NCBI GenBank assembly: GCA_007126095.1
Contig: SLBZ01000087.1
Coordinates: 1 to 64,000, forward strand
Reading direction: 5' to 3'
Source of the DNA: Aquisalimonas sp.
Lineage (GTDB): Bacteria > Pseudomonadota > Gammaproteobacteria > Nitrococcales > Aquisalimonadaceae
Length of the DNA stretch: 64,000 bases
The notes under the pieces were generated by a model. The model ran no database searches, was not told the origin of the DNA, and saw only the letters and a list, made by a program, of their open reading frames with translations. Position numbers and translations under genes: made by a program. This document shows positions 54,553 to 64,000 of the stretch, piece by piece (positions within the stretch are counted from its first letter, which is position 1; each line of letters opens with the position of its first letter).

Positions 54553-56574
54553 TTACAGGAGATTGCGGCGGATGGAACGCACCACGTTGTGAGAGTGCAC
54601 GCGCTGATCCCCCTCGTAGCCATCCATCTCGGCACGCAGGTGAAAGTAATCCCGATCCGACGTAAGTACCGTGCGCGTTCGCACGGAAACAGCCCAGTCT
54701 CCACGGCTCATCCCCCGCACGGACTCGGTTTCGCCGCGCACGGAGTCGTAGTCGTTGCCGGTGTGGCTGTACCACTCGGTTGTACGGATATGCATGCCCA
54801 GCTGCAGTTGATCGAAGATGAACTCGCCTTCGTCCTTCTTCACTTCCAGGGTCGAGCGATTGGCGGCAAGGTCGCGAGTGACGGTCCAGCCGTAATCCCG
54901 CGGGCGAATCAAGGTGGTCGGCGACGCCGGGGCGCCGCGCGCCGGCCCCGGATCCCGGATAGCGTCATCGCTGGCCCTGGGAGCCCGCACCGGCAGTTCC
55001 AGCGCGCTGTCTCCGGTATCCACCGTAAGTCGCGGCGATTCCGGTGATGGCCACGCCACGGGCCAGTAGGACGTGGACACGGACACCCGCAGGCGGTGAC
55101 CGGCGGGAAACCGCTCGGCCACGTCGTTGAGCTGCACGCGCACGTCATAGAACGTGCCCGGTTCGAGGGGCTGCGGATCGTCGTGGCCGTCGCGGTGCGT
55201 GAGGTTCAGCAGCCCGTAGGTGACCCGTGTGGCCTCGTCGTTGCGCGCCACGTCTGACAACCGCACCACCACCATGGCAACCGGCCGGTCCGCGGCGATA
55301 CGCAAGGTCACCACAGGCGCGCCAAGAATCTCCAGCGGCTCGTTCAGCGGATCGCTGTCGAACACCATGGAGCCGCCGTCCTCCTCGCGTTGGTCGTGGG
55401 GCAGATCCGGCGTTGCGGTGAACGAACACCAGCGCCCGGCAAACAGCCCGACGGATAGGGGTGACTGCACGGACAACCGGCCGCTCTCCTCGGCGCTGCC
55501 GGGGCCGCCCACCTGACCTTTCTGCAAGGGTCGCGTCCAGGTGGACACTCCGGAAGAGGGCCAGGACTGCTCCCCGACCCAGCGCCCCGGGCGCGTGTGC
55601 AGGTTGGTGTCCGGGCGCACGCTCTCCTGCATCCAGGCTCGCAGCATGGGCTCGGCCTCGACGCCCGTCTCGATATCCTTGAGCCAGCGGTCCCACCACC
55701 GCAGCGCCTCGGTGAGGAAGTCGATGGCCGGCCCGGGCTGGCCCTGATGAGGATACTTGTGCCCCCAGGGACCGATCAGGCCCATCCGCGGGCCACTGAG
55801 GTTCTCCAGCAGCCGGAACACGGCGTTGGAGTAGCCGTCCGCCCACCCGGACACGGCCATGACCGGGGCCTGGACCCGTTCGTAGTGCTCGTTGATGGAA
55901 CCGTGCCGCCAGTAGTCGTCACGGTGCTGGTGATTCAGCCACTCCTCCAGCCAGTAGCCACTGCCCTCCATGCGGGCATGCCACATCGCGCGCCAGCGGT
56001 CTCCCACAACAGCCGGATCCGGCGGCAAGGCAGTGTGGCTGTACATGGTGGACGCCCAGGAGAGATTATCCGCCAGCAGGCACCCCCCCATGTAATGGAT
56101 GTCGTCGGTATAGCGGTCATCGGTGGAGCAGACGGTGATCACCGCGCCCAGCTCGGGCGGACGGCGGGCGGCCAGCTGCAGGCCGTTGAAGCCGCCCCAG
56201 GAGATGCCGATCATGCCGATACGGCCGTTGCACCACGCCTGCTCACCGATCCAGCGCAGCATGTGCTCGCCGTCGTCCAGCTCGCGGGGCAGGTATTCGT
56301 CCACCAGCAATCCGTCGGACTCACCGCTGCCGCGCAGATCCACACGCAGGCAGGCGTAGCCATGGCCGGCAAACCACGCGTGGGTGACGTCGTCCCGCAG
56401 GCGCGTGAACTCCCGCTTTCGGTACGGGATGTATTCCACGATGGCCGGCACGGGATCGTCATCCGCGCCTTCAGGAATCCAGGCCCGCGCTGCCAGGCGC
56501 GTGCCATCCGGCATGGGAATCCAGAGGTTCTCGATACTGCGAACCCGATAGGGAAACGTCGTTACTGTCTGCAA
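54553..56574 (-). CDS. CocE/NonD-type X-Pro dipeptidyl-peptidase-like hydrolase
   Basis: An alpha/beta hydrolase of about 673 residues. Catalytic region: RVDLRGSGESDGLLVDEY, nucleophile Ser in GMIGISWGGFNGLQLA, then Asp in SGWADGYSN and His in GPWGHKYPHQG; the C-terminal ~230 residues form the jelly-roll domain of CocE/NonD (VSTSYWPVAWPSPESPRLTV). Best start is a TTG at 56574 with GGAGGGGG 6 nt ahead; a GTG at 56601 would add nine residues. Acts as an acyl-ester or X-Pro peptidase; substrate unknown. It lies 95 bp upstream of the Cys-peptidase-like gene on the same strand, so they may be co-transcribed. Confidence 0.87.
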   Translation of the reverse strand: MQTVTTFPYRVRSIENLWIPMPDGTRLAARAWIPEGADDDPVPAIVEYIPYRKREFTRLRDDVTHAWFAGHGYACLRVDLRGSGESDGLLVDEYLPRELDDGEHMLRWIGEQAWCNGRIGMIGISWGGFNGLQLAARRPPELGAVITVCSTDDRYTDDIHYMGGCLLADNLSWASTMYSHTALPPDPAVVGDRWRAMWHARMEGSGYWLEEWLNHQHRDDYWRHGSINEHYERVQAPVMAVSGWADGYSNAVFRLLENLSGPRMGLIGPWGHKYPHQGQPGPAIDFLTEALRWWDRWLKDIETGVEAEPMLRAWMQESVRPDTNLHTRPGRWVGEQSWPSSGVSTWTRPLQKGQVGGPGSAEESGRLSVQSPLSVGLFAGRWCSFTATPDLPHDQREEDGGSMVFDSDPLNEPLEILGAPVVTLRIAADRPVAMVVVRLSDVARNDEATRVTYGLLNLTHRDGHDDPQPLEPGTFYDVRVQLNDVAERFPAGHRLRVSVSTSYWPVAWPSPESPRLTVDTGDSALELPVRAPRASDDAIRDPGPARGAPASPTTLIRPRDYGWTVTRDLAANRSTLEVKKDEGEFIFDQLQLGMHIRTTEWYSHTGNDYDSVRGETESVRGMSRGDWAVSVRTRTVLTSDRDYFHLRAEMDGYEGDQRVHSHNVVRSIRRNLL

Positions 56575-56648
56575 TCCACCCCCTCCGTGCCACTGGCGCA
56601 CAAGACACCATCATAGCCCAGTAGCACTGGAGGAGCGCAGCCGGTGAA

Positions 56649-57218
56649 TCAGAACAGCAGGTTGACCCCCACGTAACCGGCCCCGAACTCCTGACTCACC
56701 GTCTGCGTACTGCCCCCATCGGGGCCCCGGAGTTGCGGCTCCATGGAATAGACGTCGACGCCGCCGCGTAGGGCGAAGGTGGGCGTGACGTGCACTTTGG
56801 CGCCCACGCCAGCCTGGCCGATAACCTTGCGGGTCGCATCCGAGCGGTTGTCGTTCTCGCTCACGCGTCCGATGCCGCCGCCCAGGCGGCCGTAGAGGTC
56901 GAACGTTCTGGTGACCGGGAGATACAGGACACCGGATAGCACCGTTGCGGAATAACTGACGCGATAGTCGTCCTGCCGGTACCGGCCCAGATCGTGGAAC
57001 CCGATCTCGACGCCGAACCAGTCGTTGGCGCGGTAACCGCCGAACAAGCGCACACCCGCGCTTTCATCATCGAACCCGTCGCCGAAGGCCCCGTCGTCCT
57101 CGACAATTGCAGTACCCGCCATGTCGACACCGATGTAGCCATACGGCGGGTAAGCGATTGCCAGGCCCGGCAAGAATGCCGCCGCCACCCCCAGAGCCCG
57201 CAAGCCATTCCGTCGCAT
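56649..57218 (-). CDS. OmpA-like eight-stranded outer-membrane protein
   Basis: A 189-residue exported protein with signal peptide GLRALGVAAAFLPGLAIA and a small barrel: YGYIGVDMAGTAI, GVRLFGGYRANDWFGVEIGFHDLG, SYSATVLSGVLYLPV, FDLYGRLGGGIGRV and a C-terminal strand ending VGVNLLF with terminal Phe. This is the OMP_b-brl/OmpA N-domain type with no C-terminal peptidoglycan-binding domain. GGAGGG precedes the start. Role unknown. Confidence 0.88.
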   Translation of the reverse strand: MRRNGLRALGVAAAFLPGLAIAYPPYGYIGVDMAGTAIVEDDGAFGDGFDDESAGVRLFGGYRANDWFGVEIGFHDLGRYRQDDYRVSYSATVLSGVLYLPVTRTFDLYGRLGGGIGRVSENDNRSDATRKVIGQAGVGAKVHVTPTFALRGGVDVYSMEPQLRGPDGGSTQTVSQEFGAGYVGVNLLF

Positions 57219-57360
57219 TCCCTACCCTCCCGCACTCGTTCGCCGAACAACGCCCCGATTAAGACAACATCCACCACGGCCGGTTCCCGCGGGCGCCGCG
57301 ACACGGCGGAGCGCTTGCGCGTATAGTGCGGCCTTTCGCACGAGACTGGAGCGACTGGCC

Positions 57361-58248
57361 GTGATCACTGACGTCCTGTCCACGGTCGTCGGCGTCATTC
57401 TTCCGGTATTCGCACTGGTCGCCGTCGGATATGCCTACACGCGACACTACCGGCCGGATTTCGCCGAGACCAATCAGCTCAACATGACCGTGTTCCTGCC
57501 GGCGTTGATCCTCTACGCGATCCTCGACCGCGCCGAGGACTTCTCCGGCCAGCTCCCGCTGGCATTCGCCGGGGCGCTCATCATCGCCGGCTCCGGACTG
57601 TTGGCGCTGCCCGTCTGCCGGTTTCTCAAGGAAGACTGGCGCACGGTTCTGCCGCCCACCATGTTCAACAACGCCGGCAATCTGGCCATCCCGCTGATGG
57701 TGCTTACCTTTGGCGAGGAGGCTCTGCCGGCCGCAGTGGTGCTGTTTCTGGTGCAGACGGTGGGTCAGTTCCTGGTCAGCCCTCTGCTGATCGGCGGCCG
57801 CCTGAGTGTGGTGGAGCTGCTGCGGATGCCGATGCTGCAGGCCGCCCTGCTCGGTGCGGTGCTGGCAACCACCGACGTTTCCCTCCCCGGCCCGGTAATG
57901 ACCACGCTGGAAATGGCGGCCGCCGTGGGGATCCCGCTGCTGCTGGTGTCTCTGGGCGCGCGGCTTGCGAGCACGTCGTTGCATCACTGGAGACTCGGCG
58001 CGGTGGTGGGCGTGCTCTGCCCGGCCACCAGTGTCGTGGTGATGGTCGCCATCGCACCCTGGTTCGCGCTTGATCCGATGCAGGAAGGCGTCCTGTTCAT
58101 CTTCGCGGTGCTGCCGCCGGCGGTGATGAGCTATGTCATCGCCGAGCAGTTCAGGCAGGAGCCGGAGAAGGTGGCGTCCATCGTCATTGTGGGGACACTG
58201 ATGAGCGCACTGACACTGCCGCTGGCAGTGGCGTACGTGATGATGTGA
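57361..58248 (+). CDS. AEC-family transporter
   Basis: A 295-residue ten-helix auxin efflux carrier family protein. A GTG start at 57361 is supported by GGAG 10 nt upstream. N-terminal half VGVILPVFALVAVGYAYTRHY and FLPALILYAIL; central FNNAGNLAIPLMVLTFGEEALPAAVVLFLVQ with the family Asn-Pro-type crossover; C-terminal GIPLLLVSLGARLA and LPPAVMSYVIAEQFRQEPEKVASIVIVGTLMSALTLPLAVAYVM. Bacterial members move malonate, malate or similar acids; substrate not shown. Confidence 0.9.
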   Translation: MITDVLSTVVGVILPVFALVAVGYAYTRHYRPDFAETNQLNMTVFLPALILYAILDRAEDFSGQLPLAFAGALIIAGSGLLALPVCRFLKEDWRTVLPPTMFNNAGNLAIPLMVLTFGEEALPAAVVLFLVQTVGQFLVSPLLIGGRLSVVELLRMPMLQAALLGAVLATTDVSLPGPVMTTLEMAAAVGIPLLLVSLGARLASTSLHHWRLGAVVGVLCPATSVVVMVAIAPWFALDPMQEGVLFIFAVLPPAVMSYVIAEQFRQEPEKVASIVIVGTLMSALTLPLAVAYVMM

Positions 58249-58260
58249 TCAGTCGGCTGG

Positions 58261-58303
58261 ATTCTCTCCTGAGCAGTACCTGCGGCACTGCTCAGGAGAG
58301 AAT
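58261..58303. repeat. 17-bp perfect inverted repeat abutting the tRNA-Ser 3' end
   Basis: ATTCTCTCCTGAGCAGT (58261-58277) and its exact complement (58287-58303) are separated by 9 nt. The right arm ends on the last base of the encoded CCA. It lies between the convergent AEC gene and tRNA-Ser. It would form a very stable hairpin but has no T-run, so it could be a bidirectional terminator, an RNA processing signal or the mark of a past integration. Confidence 0.85.
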
Positions 58304-58390
58304 GGCGGAGAGGGAGGGATTCGAACCCCCGGATCCCGTAGGATCAACGCATTTCGAGTGCGCCCCGTTCGGCCGCTCCGGCACCTCTCC
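58303..58390 (-). tRNA. tRNA-Ser(CGA)
   Basis: An 88-nt minus-strand tRNA with encoded CCA. Acceptor arms GGAGAGG and CCTCTCC pair perfectly with discriminator G; the anticodon loop CTCGAAA at 58352-58358 gives anticodon CGA (58354-58356), reading UCG; a long variable arm (GATCC with GGGATC) confirms a class II serine tRNA; the T loop is GGTTCGAATCC. Convergent with the AEC gene. Confidence 0.97.
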
Positions 58391-58459
58391 GAATCATCGC
58401 TCGTGAGCCATGAGGCGCGTAGTCTACAATAGAGCTCCCAGCGACTCCAACGGTTGTCT

Positions 58460-59938
58460 ATGGCCCACACTGTTCTCCGCGCCCTGATTGCCGCCATGGC
58501 GCTCGCCCTCGGCGGACTGGCCATTACGGGTCAGCTCCAGCAACAGTCGCTCCTGGAGCAGGTCCAGGACGCGGGTGAGCTGGTGGTGGTCACTCGGCTC
58601 GGACCCTCGACGCTCTACAAGACGAACGACGGGTCCGAGGGCATGGATTACGATCTCGCCCGGGCATTCGCGAACCATCTTGGCGTGGAGCTGCGGCTCA
58701 TCATTGCCCGGAACAAGACGCAGATGTACCAGGCGCTGGCCTCCCGCACGGCCCATGTGGCGGCAGGTGGTCTCAGCGTGTCGGATGGCGGGCAGGAGCG
58801 CTTCCGCTTCAGCACCTCGTACGCCGAAGTGGACCAACATCTCATCTACCGCAACCAGGAGCCGCACCCGGAGAGCCCGCAGGAGCTTGCCAAGTTCCGG
58901 GATACGGCATTCAAGGTTCTGGCCCACAGCCAGTCGGCCGAGCGGCTCCGGGCACTGAACGGCAACGGGATTGAAGTCAATTGGTCGGCAACCCAGGACA
59001 TGGGCGTACAGGACCTGCTCTACGGTGTCTGGCGGCGGGACATCGACTTCACCATCGTCGACTCCAACGAACTCGCCCTCAACCAGAGCTACTACCCCGA
59101 GCTCCGCGTTGCGTTTACCTTCGACGACCCCCAGAGTCTGGCCTGGGCATTCCTGCGCACCGATGACCGTAGCCTCTACGACGCAGCACAGACGTTCTTC
59201 AGCGAGGCAGAGGAATCCGGGAAGCTTGCCTTCGTCCGCGAGCGCTACCACGGTTACCTGACCGGGTTCGACTACGTGGGCGCCCGGGTCTTCCTCCGCG
59301 AGGTCACAGAGCGTCTTCCCCAGTATCGCCCCACATTCGAAGAGGCTGCCGCGCAGTACGACCTGGACTGGCGCATGCTGGCGGCCATCAGCTACCAGGA
59401 ATCCCACTGGCGGCCTGATGCGATCTCAGCCACCGGCGTTCGCGGCATGATGATGCTCACCCAGCCAACGGCGCGGCAAATGGGCGTGGACAACCGCATG
59501 GATCCCACGGAGAGCATCATGGGCGGCGCACGGTATTTCCGCTCGCTACTGGACAGGTTGCCGGACGACATCGAACAGCCGACGCGCACATGGATGGCCC
59601 TGGCGGCCTACAACGTCGGCCTGGGCCATCTGCGCGATGCGCGCAATATCACGGAATCCGAGGGGGGCGACCCGAACAGCTGGCCGGACGTCCGTGCCCA
59701 CCTGCCGCTTCTGGCCGATCCGGAGTGGTATCAGCACACGCGCTTTGGCTACGCCCGGGGCTGGGAACCGGTGCACTACGTCCGGGGCGTGAGAGGCTAT
59801 TACGCCATGCTGACCCGCATCACCGATCCGGCGCTGTTCCGCCTGAACGATGATGCCGATCCCCGGGAGCTGCGCGCCTTCCGGGGTGGCGATGCCGGCA
59901 GACTCGAGCTGCCGGGCATGGCTGAAATGCTGTACTGA
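58460..59938 (+). CDS. mltF: Membrane-bound lytic murein transglycosylase MltF
   Basis: A 492-residue enzyme with an N-terminal anchor (MAHTVLRALIAAMALALGGLAITG), a periplasmic-binding-protein-like domain (GELVVVTRLGPSTLYKTNDG, GMDYDLARAFANHLGVELRLI, TIVDSNELAL) and a C-terminal SLT domain with the catalytic Glu in AAISYQESHWRPDAISATGVRGMMMLTQPTA and AAYNVGLGHL. This two-domain order is unique to MltF. A TTG start two codons upstream is possible; the ATG at 58460 gives the usual start. Confidence 0.95.
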   Translation: MAHTVLRALIAAMALALGGLAITGQLQQQSLLEQVQDAGELVVVTRLGPSTLYKTNDGSEGMDYDLARAFANHLGVELRLIIARNKTQMYQALASRTAHVAAGGLSVSDGGQERFRFSTSYAEVDQHLIYRNQEPHPESPQELAKFRDTAFKVLAHSQSAERLRALNGNGIEVNWSATQDMGVQDLLYGVWRRDIDFTIVDSNELALNQSYYPELRVAFTFDDPQSLAWAFLRTDDRSLYDAAQTFFSEAEESGKLAFVRERYHGYLTGFDYVGARVFLREVTERLPQYRPTFEEAAAQYDLDWRMLAAISYQESHWRPDAISATGVRGMMMLTQPTARQMGVDNRMDPTESIMGGARYFRSLLDRLPDDIEQPTRTWMALAAYNVGLGHLRDARNITESEGGDPNSWPDVRAHLPLLADPEWYQHTRFGYARGWEPVHYVRGVRGYYAMLTRITDPALFRLNDDADPRELRAFRGGDAGRLELPGMAEMLY

Positions 59939-59947
59939 GCAGCCCCG

Positions 59948-60436
59948 TCAACCCCGCCGGGAACGGAAAAAGTCCCGTAGCAGGGTCGCGCTCTCCTCCG
60001 CCAGCACACCGCCGAGGCAGGCGACGTTGTGGTTGTGCAGCCCGGGCTGCAGCAATTCGAAGCAGCTCTCCACGGCACCGGTACGGGGTTCCGTCGCGCC
60101 GTAGACCAATCGCCCCACGCGGGCGTGCACCATGGCCCCGACACACATCACGCACGGTTCCAGGGTCACGTAGAGAGTGGTTCCCGAAAGCCGGTAGTTC
60201 TGCTCCGCCTCCGCGGCGGCGCGCAGCGCGTGGATCTCGGCATGAACGGTCGGGTCCGACGCGGCGATGGGGTGATTCCAGCCACGGGCGAGGCACACGC
60301 CGTCCCGCACGAGCACAGCGCCCACGGGCACTTCGCCCGCAGCCGCCGCCCGACGCGCCAGCGCCAGCGCGTCCTGCATCCAGCGAATGTCTTCAGGGTC
60401 GTGCGCCCCGAAGGGCGCCCCGGGCACTGTGCTCAT
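59948..60436 (-). CDS. tadA: tRNA-specific adenosine deaminase
   Basis: Makes inosine at position 34 of tRNA-Arg(ACG). The 162-residue zinc enzyme has the active-site TVHAEIHAL and the Cys ligands in LEPCVMCVGAMVHARV. The ATG at 60436 has a GGGGCGAGG ribosome site; the ATG at 60475 would overlap guaA and is rejected. Convergent with mltF and 25 bp behind guaA on the same strand. Confidence 0.95.
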   Translation of the reverse strand: MSTVPGAPFGAHDPEDIRWMQDALALARRAAAAGEVPVGAVLVRDGVCLARGWNHPIAASDPTVHAEIHALRAAAEAEQNYRLSGTTLYVTLEPCVMCVGAMVHARVGRLVYGATEPRTGAVESCFELLQPGLHNHNVACLGGVLAEESATLLRDFFRSRRG

Positions 60437-60461
60437 GCCTCGCCCCGCACCAGGTGGCCGG

Positions 60462-62039
60462 TCATTCCCATTCAATGGTCGCCGGCGGCTTGCCGGAGAT
60501 GTCGTAGACCACCCGGGAGATGCCCTCGATTTCGTTGATGATGCGCCGGCTCACGTGATCCAGAAAGTCGTACGGCAGATGCGCCCAGCGGGCGGTCATG
60601 AAATCGATGGTCTCCACGGCGCGCAGGGCGATCACGTGTTCGTAGCGGCGACCGTCGCCGGTTACGCCAACCGATTTCACCGGCATGTACACGGCGAAGG
60701 CCTGGCTCGTCTGGTGATAGAGCTCGTGTTTCCACAGCTCCTCGATGAAGATGGCGTCGGCCCGGCGGAGCTTGTCCGCGTACGCCTTGCGCACTTCGCC
60801 GAGAATGCGCACGCCGAGGCCCGGCCCCGGGAAGGGATGGCGGTGCACCATGTCGGAGGGCAGCCCCAGCTCGATGCCGATCCTGCGCACTTCGTCCTTG
60901 AACAGCTCCCGCAGTGGCTCGATGAGCTTGAGGTTCATGCGGTCCGGCAGACCGCCGACATTGTGGTGGGACTTGATCACGTGGGCCTTGCCGGTGGCCG
61001 CTCCGGCGGACTCGATCACATCCGGGTAGATCGTGCCCTGGGCGAGCCACTCCACGTTCTGGAGTTTCTCGGCCTCGTCATCGAAGACGTCAATGAACAT
61101 GTTGCCGATGATCTTGCGTTTCTGCTCCGGGTCGGCAACGCCGCCAAGCGCCTTCAGAAAACGGTTCTCTGCATCCACGCGGATGACATTCACCCCCATG
61201 TGCCGGGCGAATGTCGCCATGACCTGATCGGCCTCGCCGAGGCGCAGCAGGCCGTTGTCCACGAACACGCAGGTGAGCTGGTCACCGATGGCGCGATGCA
61301 GGAGTGCCGCCACCACGGAGGAATCCACGCCGCCGGAGAGCCCGAGCAGGACCTTGCCGTCGCCGACCTTGTCGCGAATGCGGGCGATGTGGTCGTCAAT
61401 GATGTTGCCCGGCGTCCAGCTCCCGCTGCAGCCACAGAGCTCCCGCACGAAGCGCGTGAGAATGCGCTGCCCCTGGAGAGTGTGGGTCACTTCCGGATGG
61501 AACTGCACCCCGTACCAGCAGCGCTCGTCGTCGCCGATGCCGGCGACCGGCGCGTTGTCGTTGCTGGCGATGAGCTTGAACCCTGCGGGGGGCTCGGTGA
61601 CACGGTCACCGTGGCTCATCCACACATCCAGCATGCCGTAGCCATCCGGCGTGGTGTGGTCCTCGATGTCGCGCAGGAGCCGTGAGTGCCCCCGGGCACG
61701 TACGCGGGCGTAGCCAAACTCCTTGTGGGAGGACGGCTCCACGGTGCCGCCAAGCTGCGCGGCCATCGCCTGCATGCCGTAGCAGATGCCCAGCAGCGGG
61801 ACTCCCAGGGTGAACACCTCGTCGGGAATGCGCGGTGTCTCGCTGAAGGTCACCGACTCGGGCCCACCGGAGAGAATCACGCCGTTGGGGGCAAAGGCGG
61901 TAATCGCCGCCGGGTCGCAGTCGCAGGCGTAGATTTCGCAGTAGACGCCGGCCTCGCGGACGCGGCGGGCAATGAGCTGGGTGTACTGGGATCCGAAGTC
62001 GAGGATCAGAATGCGTTCGGCGTGAATGTCCTGGGCCAT
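60462..62039 (-). CDS. guaA: GMP synthase (glutamine-hydrolysing)
   Basis: Converts XMP to GMP, 525 residues as in E. coli. N-terminal class I amidotransferase with nucleophile Cys in [11 protein letters not shown] and catalytic HPEVTHT; PP-loop [18 protein letters not shown]-terminal dimer domain ending [12 protein letters not shown]. Start taken at [27 protein letters not shown]; ten codons of open frame lie upstream. Co-directional with and 70 bp behind guaB, a conserved guanine operon. Confidence 0.97.
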   Translation of the reverse strand: MAQDIHAERILILDFGSQYTQLIARRVREAGVYCEIYACDCDPAAITAFAPNGVILSGGPESVTFSETPRIPDEVFTLGVPLLGICYGMQAMAAQLGGTVEPSSHKEFGYARVRARGHSRLLRDIEDHTTPDGYGMLDVWMSHGDRVTEPPAGFKLIASNDNAPVAGIGDDERCWYGVQFHPEVTHTLQGQRILTRFVRELCGCSGSWTPGNIIDDHIARIRDKVGDGKVLLGLSGGVDSSVVAALLHRAIGDQLTCVFVDNGLLRLGEADQVMATFARHMGVNVIRVDAENRFLKALGGVADPEQKRKIIGNMFIDVFDDEAEKLQNVEWLAQGTIYPDVIESAGAATGKAHVIKSHHNVGGLPDRMNLKLIEPLRELFKDEVRRIGIELGLPSDMVHRHPFPGPGLGVRILGEVRKAYADKLRRADAIFIEELWKHELYHQTSQAFAVYMPVKSVGVTGDGRRYEHVIALRAVETIDFMTARWAHLPYDFLDHVSRRIINEIEGISRVVYDISGKPPATIEWE

Positions 62040-62109
62040 GTCGGGTTCCAACGGCAGTGATGCAAACAAGAGCGCCGCCCTCGGGCGGCGACGCGCGGGT
62101 GTGGCGTGC

Positions 62110-63573
62110 TCAGTCGGTCCGGTAGTTCGGCGCTTCCTTGGTGATGGTCACATCGTGGACGTGGGATTCCCTCACCCCGGCGTTGGTGATGCGCACGAAC
62201 TCCGGCTTGGTGCGCATCTCCTGGATGTCGTGGCAGCCGGTATACCCCATGCTGGCACGCAGGCCACCCAGGAGCTGATGAACAATGGCAACCAGCGACC
62301 CCTTGTAGGGCACACGCCCTTCGATCCCCTCGGGGACGAGCTTCTCCACCTCCTCGGACGGGTCCTGGAAGTAACGATCGCTGGAGCCCTGGGCCATGGC
62401 GCCCAGTGAGCCCATGCCCCGGTAGGACTTGTACGAGCGCCCCTGGAACAGCTCCACCTCACCGGGGGCCTCCTCGGTGCCGGCGAACAGGCCACCCACC
62501 ATTACGGCGTGGGCACCTGCAACGATAGCCTTGGAAAGGTCACCGGAGAAGCGGACGCCGCCGTCGGCGATCAACGGGACACCGGACCCTTCCAGCGCCT
62601 CGGCCACGTTGGATACCGCCGAGATCTGCGGCACGCCGACACCGGCCACCACCCGCGTGGTGCAGATCGACCCCGGGCCGATGCCCACTTTCACGGCATC
62701 GGCACCGGCTTCCACCAGCGCACGCGCTGCAGCGCCGGTAGCGATGTTGCCGCCGATGACCTGCACCTGCGGGTAGTGCTTCTTGACCCAGCTAACCCGC
62801 TGCAGCACGCCCCGGGAGTGGCCGTGGGCCGTATCCACCACGATCACGTCCGCGCCGGCCCGGCACAGGGCATCAACCCGCCCCTCCGTGTCGCCACCAG
62901 TACCAACGGCGGCACCCACGCGCAGACGCCCATGCTCGTCCTTGCAGGCGTTGGGGTAATCCTTGGCCTTCTGGATGTCCTTGACGGTAATCAGCCCCCG
63001 CAGCCGGAAATTGTCATCCACCACCAGCACTTTCTCGATGCGGTGGCGATGCATGAGGTCGAGAATCTCTTCCCGGGAGGCGCCCTCGCGCACGGTTACC
63101 AGGCGCTCGCGGCCCGTCATGATCTCGCTCACGGGGGCATCGGTGCGCGTCTCGAAACGTAGGTCGCGGCTGGTCACGATGCCGCTGAGACGGTCGTTAT
63201 TGTCGACTACCGGCACCCCGGAGATGGTGTGTTGACGGGTCAGTGCGAGCACGTCGGCAATGGAGGTATCGGGCGTGACGCTGATGGGCTCCTTGATCAC
63301 CCCGCTTTCGAATTTCTTCACCCTCCGCACGTGATCCGCCTGCTGTTCCACGGACATGTTCTTGTGGACGATGCCGAGGCCGCCCTGCTCCGCCAGCGTG
63401 ATCGCCAGACCCGCCTCGGTCACGGTATCCATGGCCGCGGACACGATGGGGATATTGACCCGGATATCCCGGGTCAGCTGCGACGAGAGATCCGCATCCC
63501 GGGGCATGACGTCCGAGTACGCCGGGAGAAGAAGAACATCGTCGAAGGTCAGGGCTTCCTGGGCAATTCGCAT
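62110..63573 (-). CDS. guaB: IMP dehydrogenase
   Basis: Converts IMP to XMP, the first committed guanine step. The 487-residue protein starts [17 protein letters not shown], has paired CBS domains at ~95-200 ([18 protein letters not shown]), and the catalytic Cys loop [16 protein letters not shown] plus flap RGMGSLGAM. The real start is well inside a longer open frame whose upstream part is non-coding. AAGG lies 9 nt ahead. Divergent from xseA. Confidence 0.97.
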   Translation of the reverse strand: MRIAQEALTFDDVLLLPAYSDVMPRDADLSSQLTRDIRVNIPIVSAAMDTVTEAGLAITLAEQGGLGIVHKNMSVEQQADHVRRVKKFESGVIKEPISVTPDTSIADVLALTRQHTISGVPVVDNNDRLSGIVTSRDLRFETRTDAPVSEIMTGRERLVTVREGASREEILDLMHRHRIEKVLVVDDNFRLRGLITVKDIQKAKDYPNACKDEHGRLRVGAAVGTGGDTEGRVDALCRAGADVIVVDTAHGHSRGVLQRVSWVKKHYPQVQVIGGNIATGAAARALVEAGADAVKVGIGPGSICTTRVVAGVGVPQISAVSNVAEALEGSGVPLIADGGVRFSGDLSKAIVAGAHAVMVGGLFAGTEEAPGEVELFQGRSYKSYRGMGSLGAMAQGSSDRYFQDPSEEVEKLVPEGIEGRVPYKGSLVAIVHQLLGGLRASMGYTGCHDIQEMRTKPEFVRITNAGVRESHVHDVTITKEAPNYRTD

Positions 63574-63711
63574 GGGCGGATACCTTGTCGCGGAGATGGA
63601 GCTTGCGCGGAATAGCCGTGTATTATAGGAAGCGCTGCGGTGCAGCGTAAAGCAGCATGTCCGTGCGACGCACCCATGACCCGGCGCCACCGGCCGGTTA
63701 GACTGTGCAGC

Positions 63712-64000
63712 ATGAACGCATCCACCTCCACCAGCAGCACCGCCGACCGCGCCGTCATTACCGTCTCCCGGCTCAACAGGGAAGTGCGGGAGCTGCTGGA
63801 ACAGGGTATGCCGCCCGTCTGGGTCGAAGGCGAACTCTCCAATCTCGCCCGCCCCGCGTCCGGCCACATGTACTTCAGCCTCAAGGACGACCGCGCGCAG
63901 ATCCGCTGCGCCATGTTCCGCTCCCGCAACCAGCTGGTGCGCTTCCGCCCCGAAAACGGCCAGCAGGTCCTCGTGCGTGGCCGCATCGGCCTCTACGAGC
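63712..64000 (+). CDS. xseA: Exodeoxyribonuclease VII large subunit, 5' part
   Basis: Nuclease subunit that degrades single-stranded DNA. About 96 residues are present before the window ends. After a short Ser/Thr-rich start ([30 protein letters not shown]) comes the OB-fold domain with [34 protein letters not shown], diagnostic for XseA. Divergent from guaB, as in many gammaproteobacteria. Confidence 0.95.
   Translation, partial: MNASTSTSSTADRAVITVSRLNREVRELLEQGMPPVWVEGELSNLARPASGHMYFSLKDDRAQIRCAMFRSRNQLVRFRPENGQQVLVRGRIGLYE

Overview
The window is chromosomal DNA from a high-GC gammaproteobacterium. The recX-recA and xerD-dsbC gene orders, GuaB-GuaA and XseA neighbours, FadI/FadJ and the protein families present point to a proteobacterium of the gamma class; acidic proteins and the overall flavour suggest a halophilic Ectothiorhodospiraceae-like lineage, but that finer placement is inference. 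The DNA is gene-dense with many 1-4 bp gene overlaps. No CRISPR array, insertion sequence, prophage or rRNA was seen. One tRNA, tRNA-Ser(CGA), is present.

Layout. 1-12.3 kb: housekeeping and DNA repair (alaS, recX, recA, thpR and pncC on the minus strand; mutS and fdxA on plus; dsbC, xerD and a slipin on minus; rlmM on plus). 12.2-20 kb: a PheRS-alpha-like orphan protein, an orphan terminator, a small VOC protein, an RsmF-type rRNA methyltransferase, a coupled envelope operon (DUF4105, lipoprotein hydrolase, membrane protein), DUF3015 and gloA. 20-23.3 kb: a TRAP transporter with its binding-protein gene facing the membrane-subunit genes. 23.6-33.2 kb: a lytic transglycosylase, an SBF-type transporter, an AraC regulator, a NUDIX-cupin-CarS-like-phosphoesterase cluster, and uppP followed by two tandem fluC genes.

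33.2-37.9 kb is a nitrogen-regulated unit: an NtrC-like palindrome and sigma-54 promoter drive an ANTAR antiterminator gene; a second sigma-54 promoter and a structured leader ending in an intrinsic terminator precede a nitrate/cyanate ABC transporter and cyanase (cynS). The layout implies nitrogen-limited transcription plus RNA-level antitermination. 37.9-39.8 kb holds a short LOV blue-light receptor translationally coupled to an EamA exporter, then trxA. 39.8-44.1 kb is a GntR/FCD repressor divergent from fadIJ, with three operator palindromes exactly 30 bp apart.

44.1-48.1 kb is a zinc-responsive locus: a COG0523 GTPase divergent from a MacB-like ABC ATPase, His-rich permease and DUF3299 lipoprotein, with a Zur-box-like sequence between them. 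48-57.2 kb holds an FAD oxidoreductase, a membrane coiled-coil protein, an SMP-30-like protein, and a little-characterised group: an ATP-grasp ligase facing a 661-residue protein with a papain/C39-like Cys-His-Asn signature, followed by a CocE-type hydrolase. 57.3-64 kb returns to housekeeping: AEC transporter, tRNA-Ser, mltF, tadA, guaA, guaB and the start of xseA.
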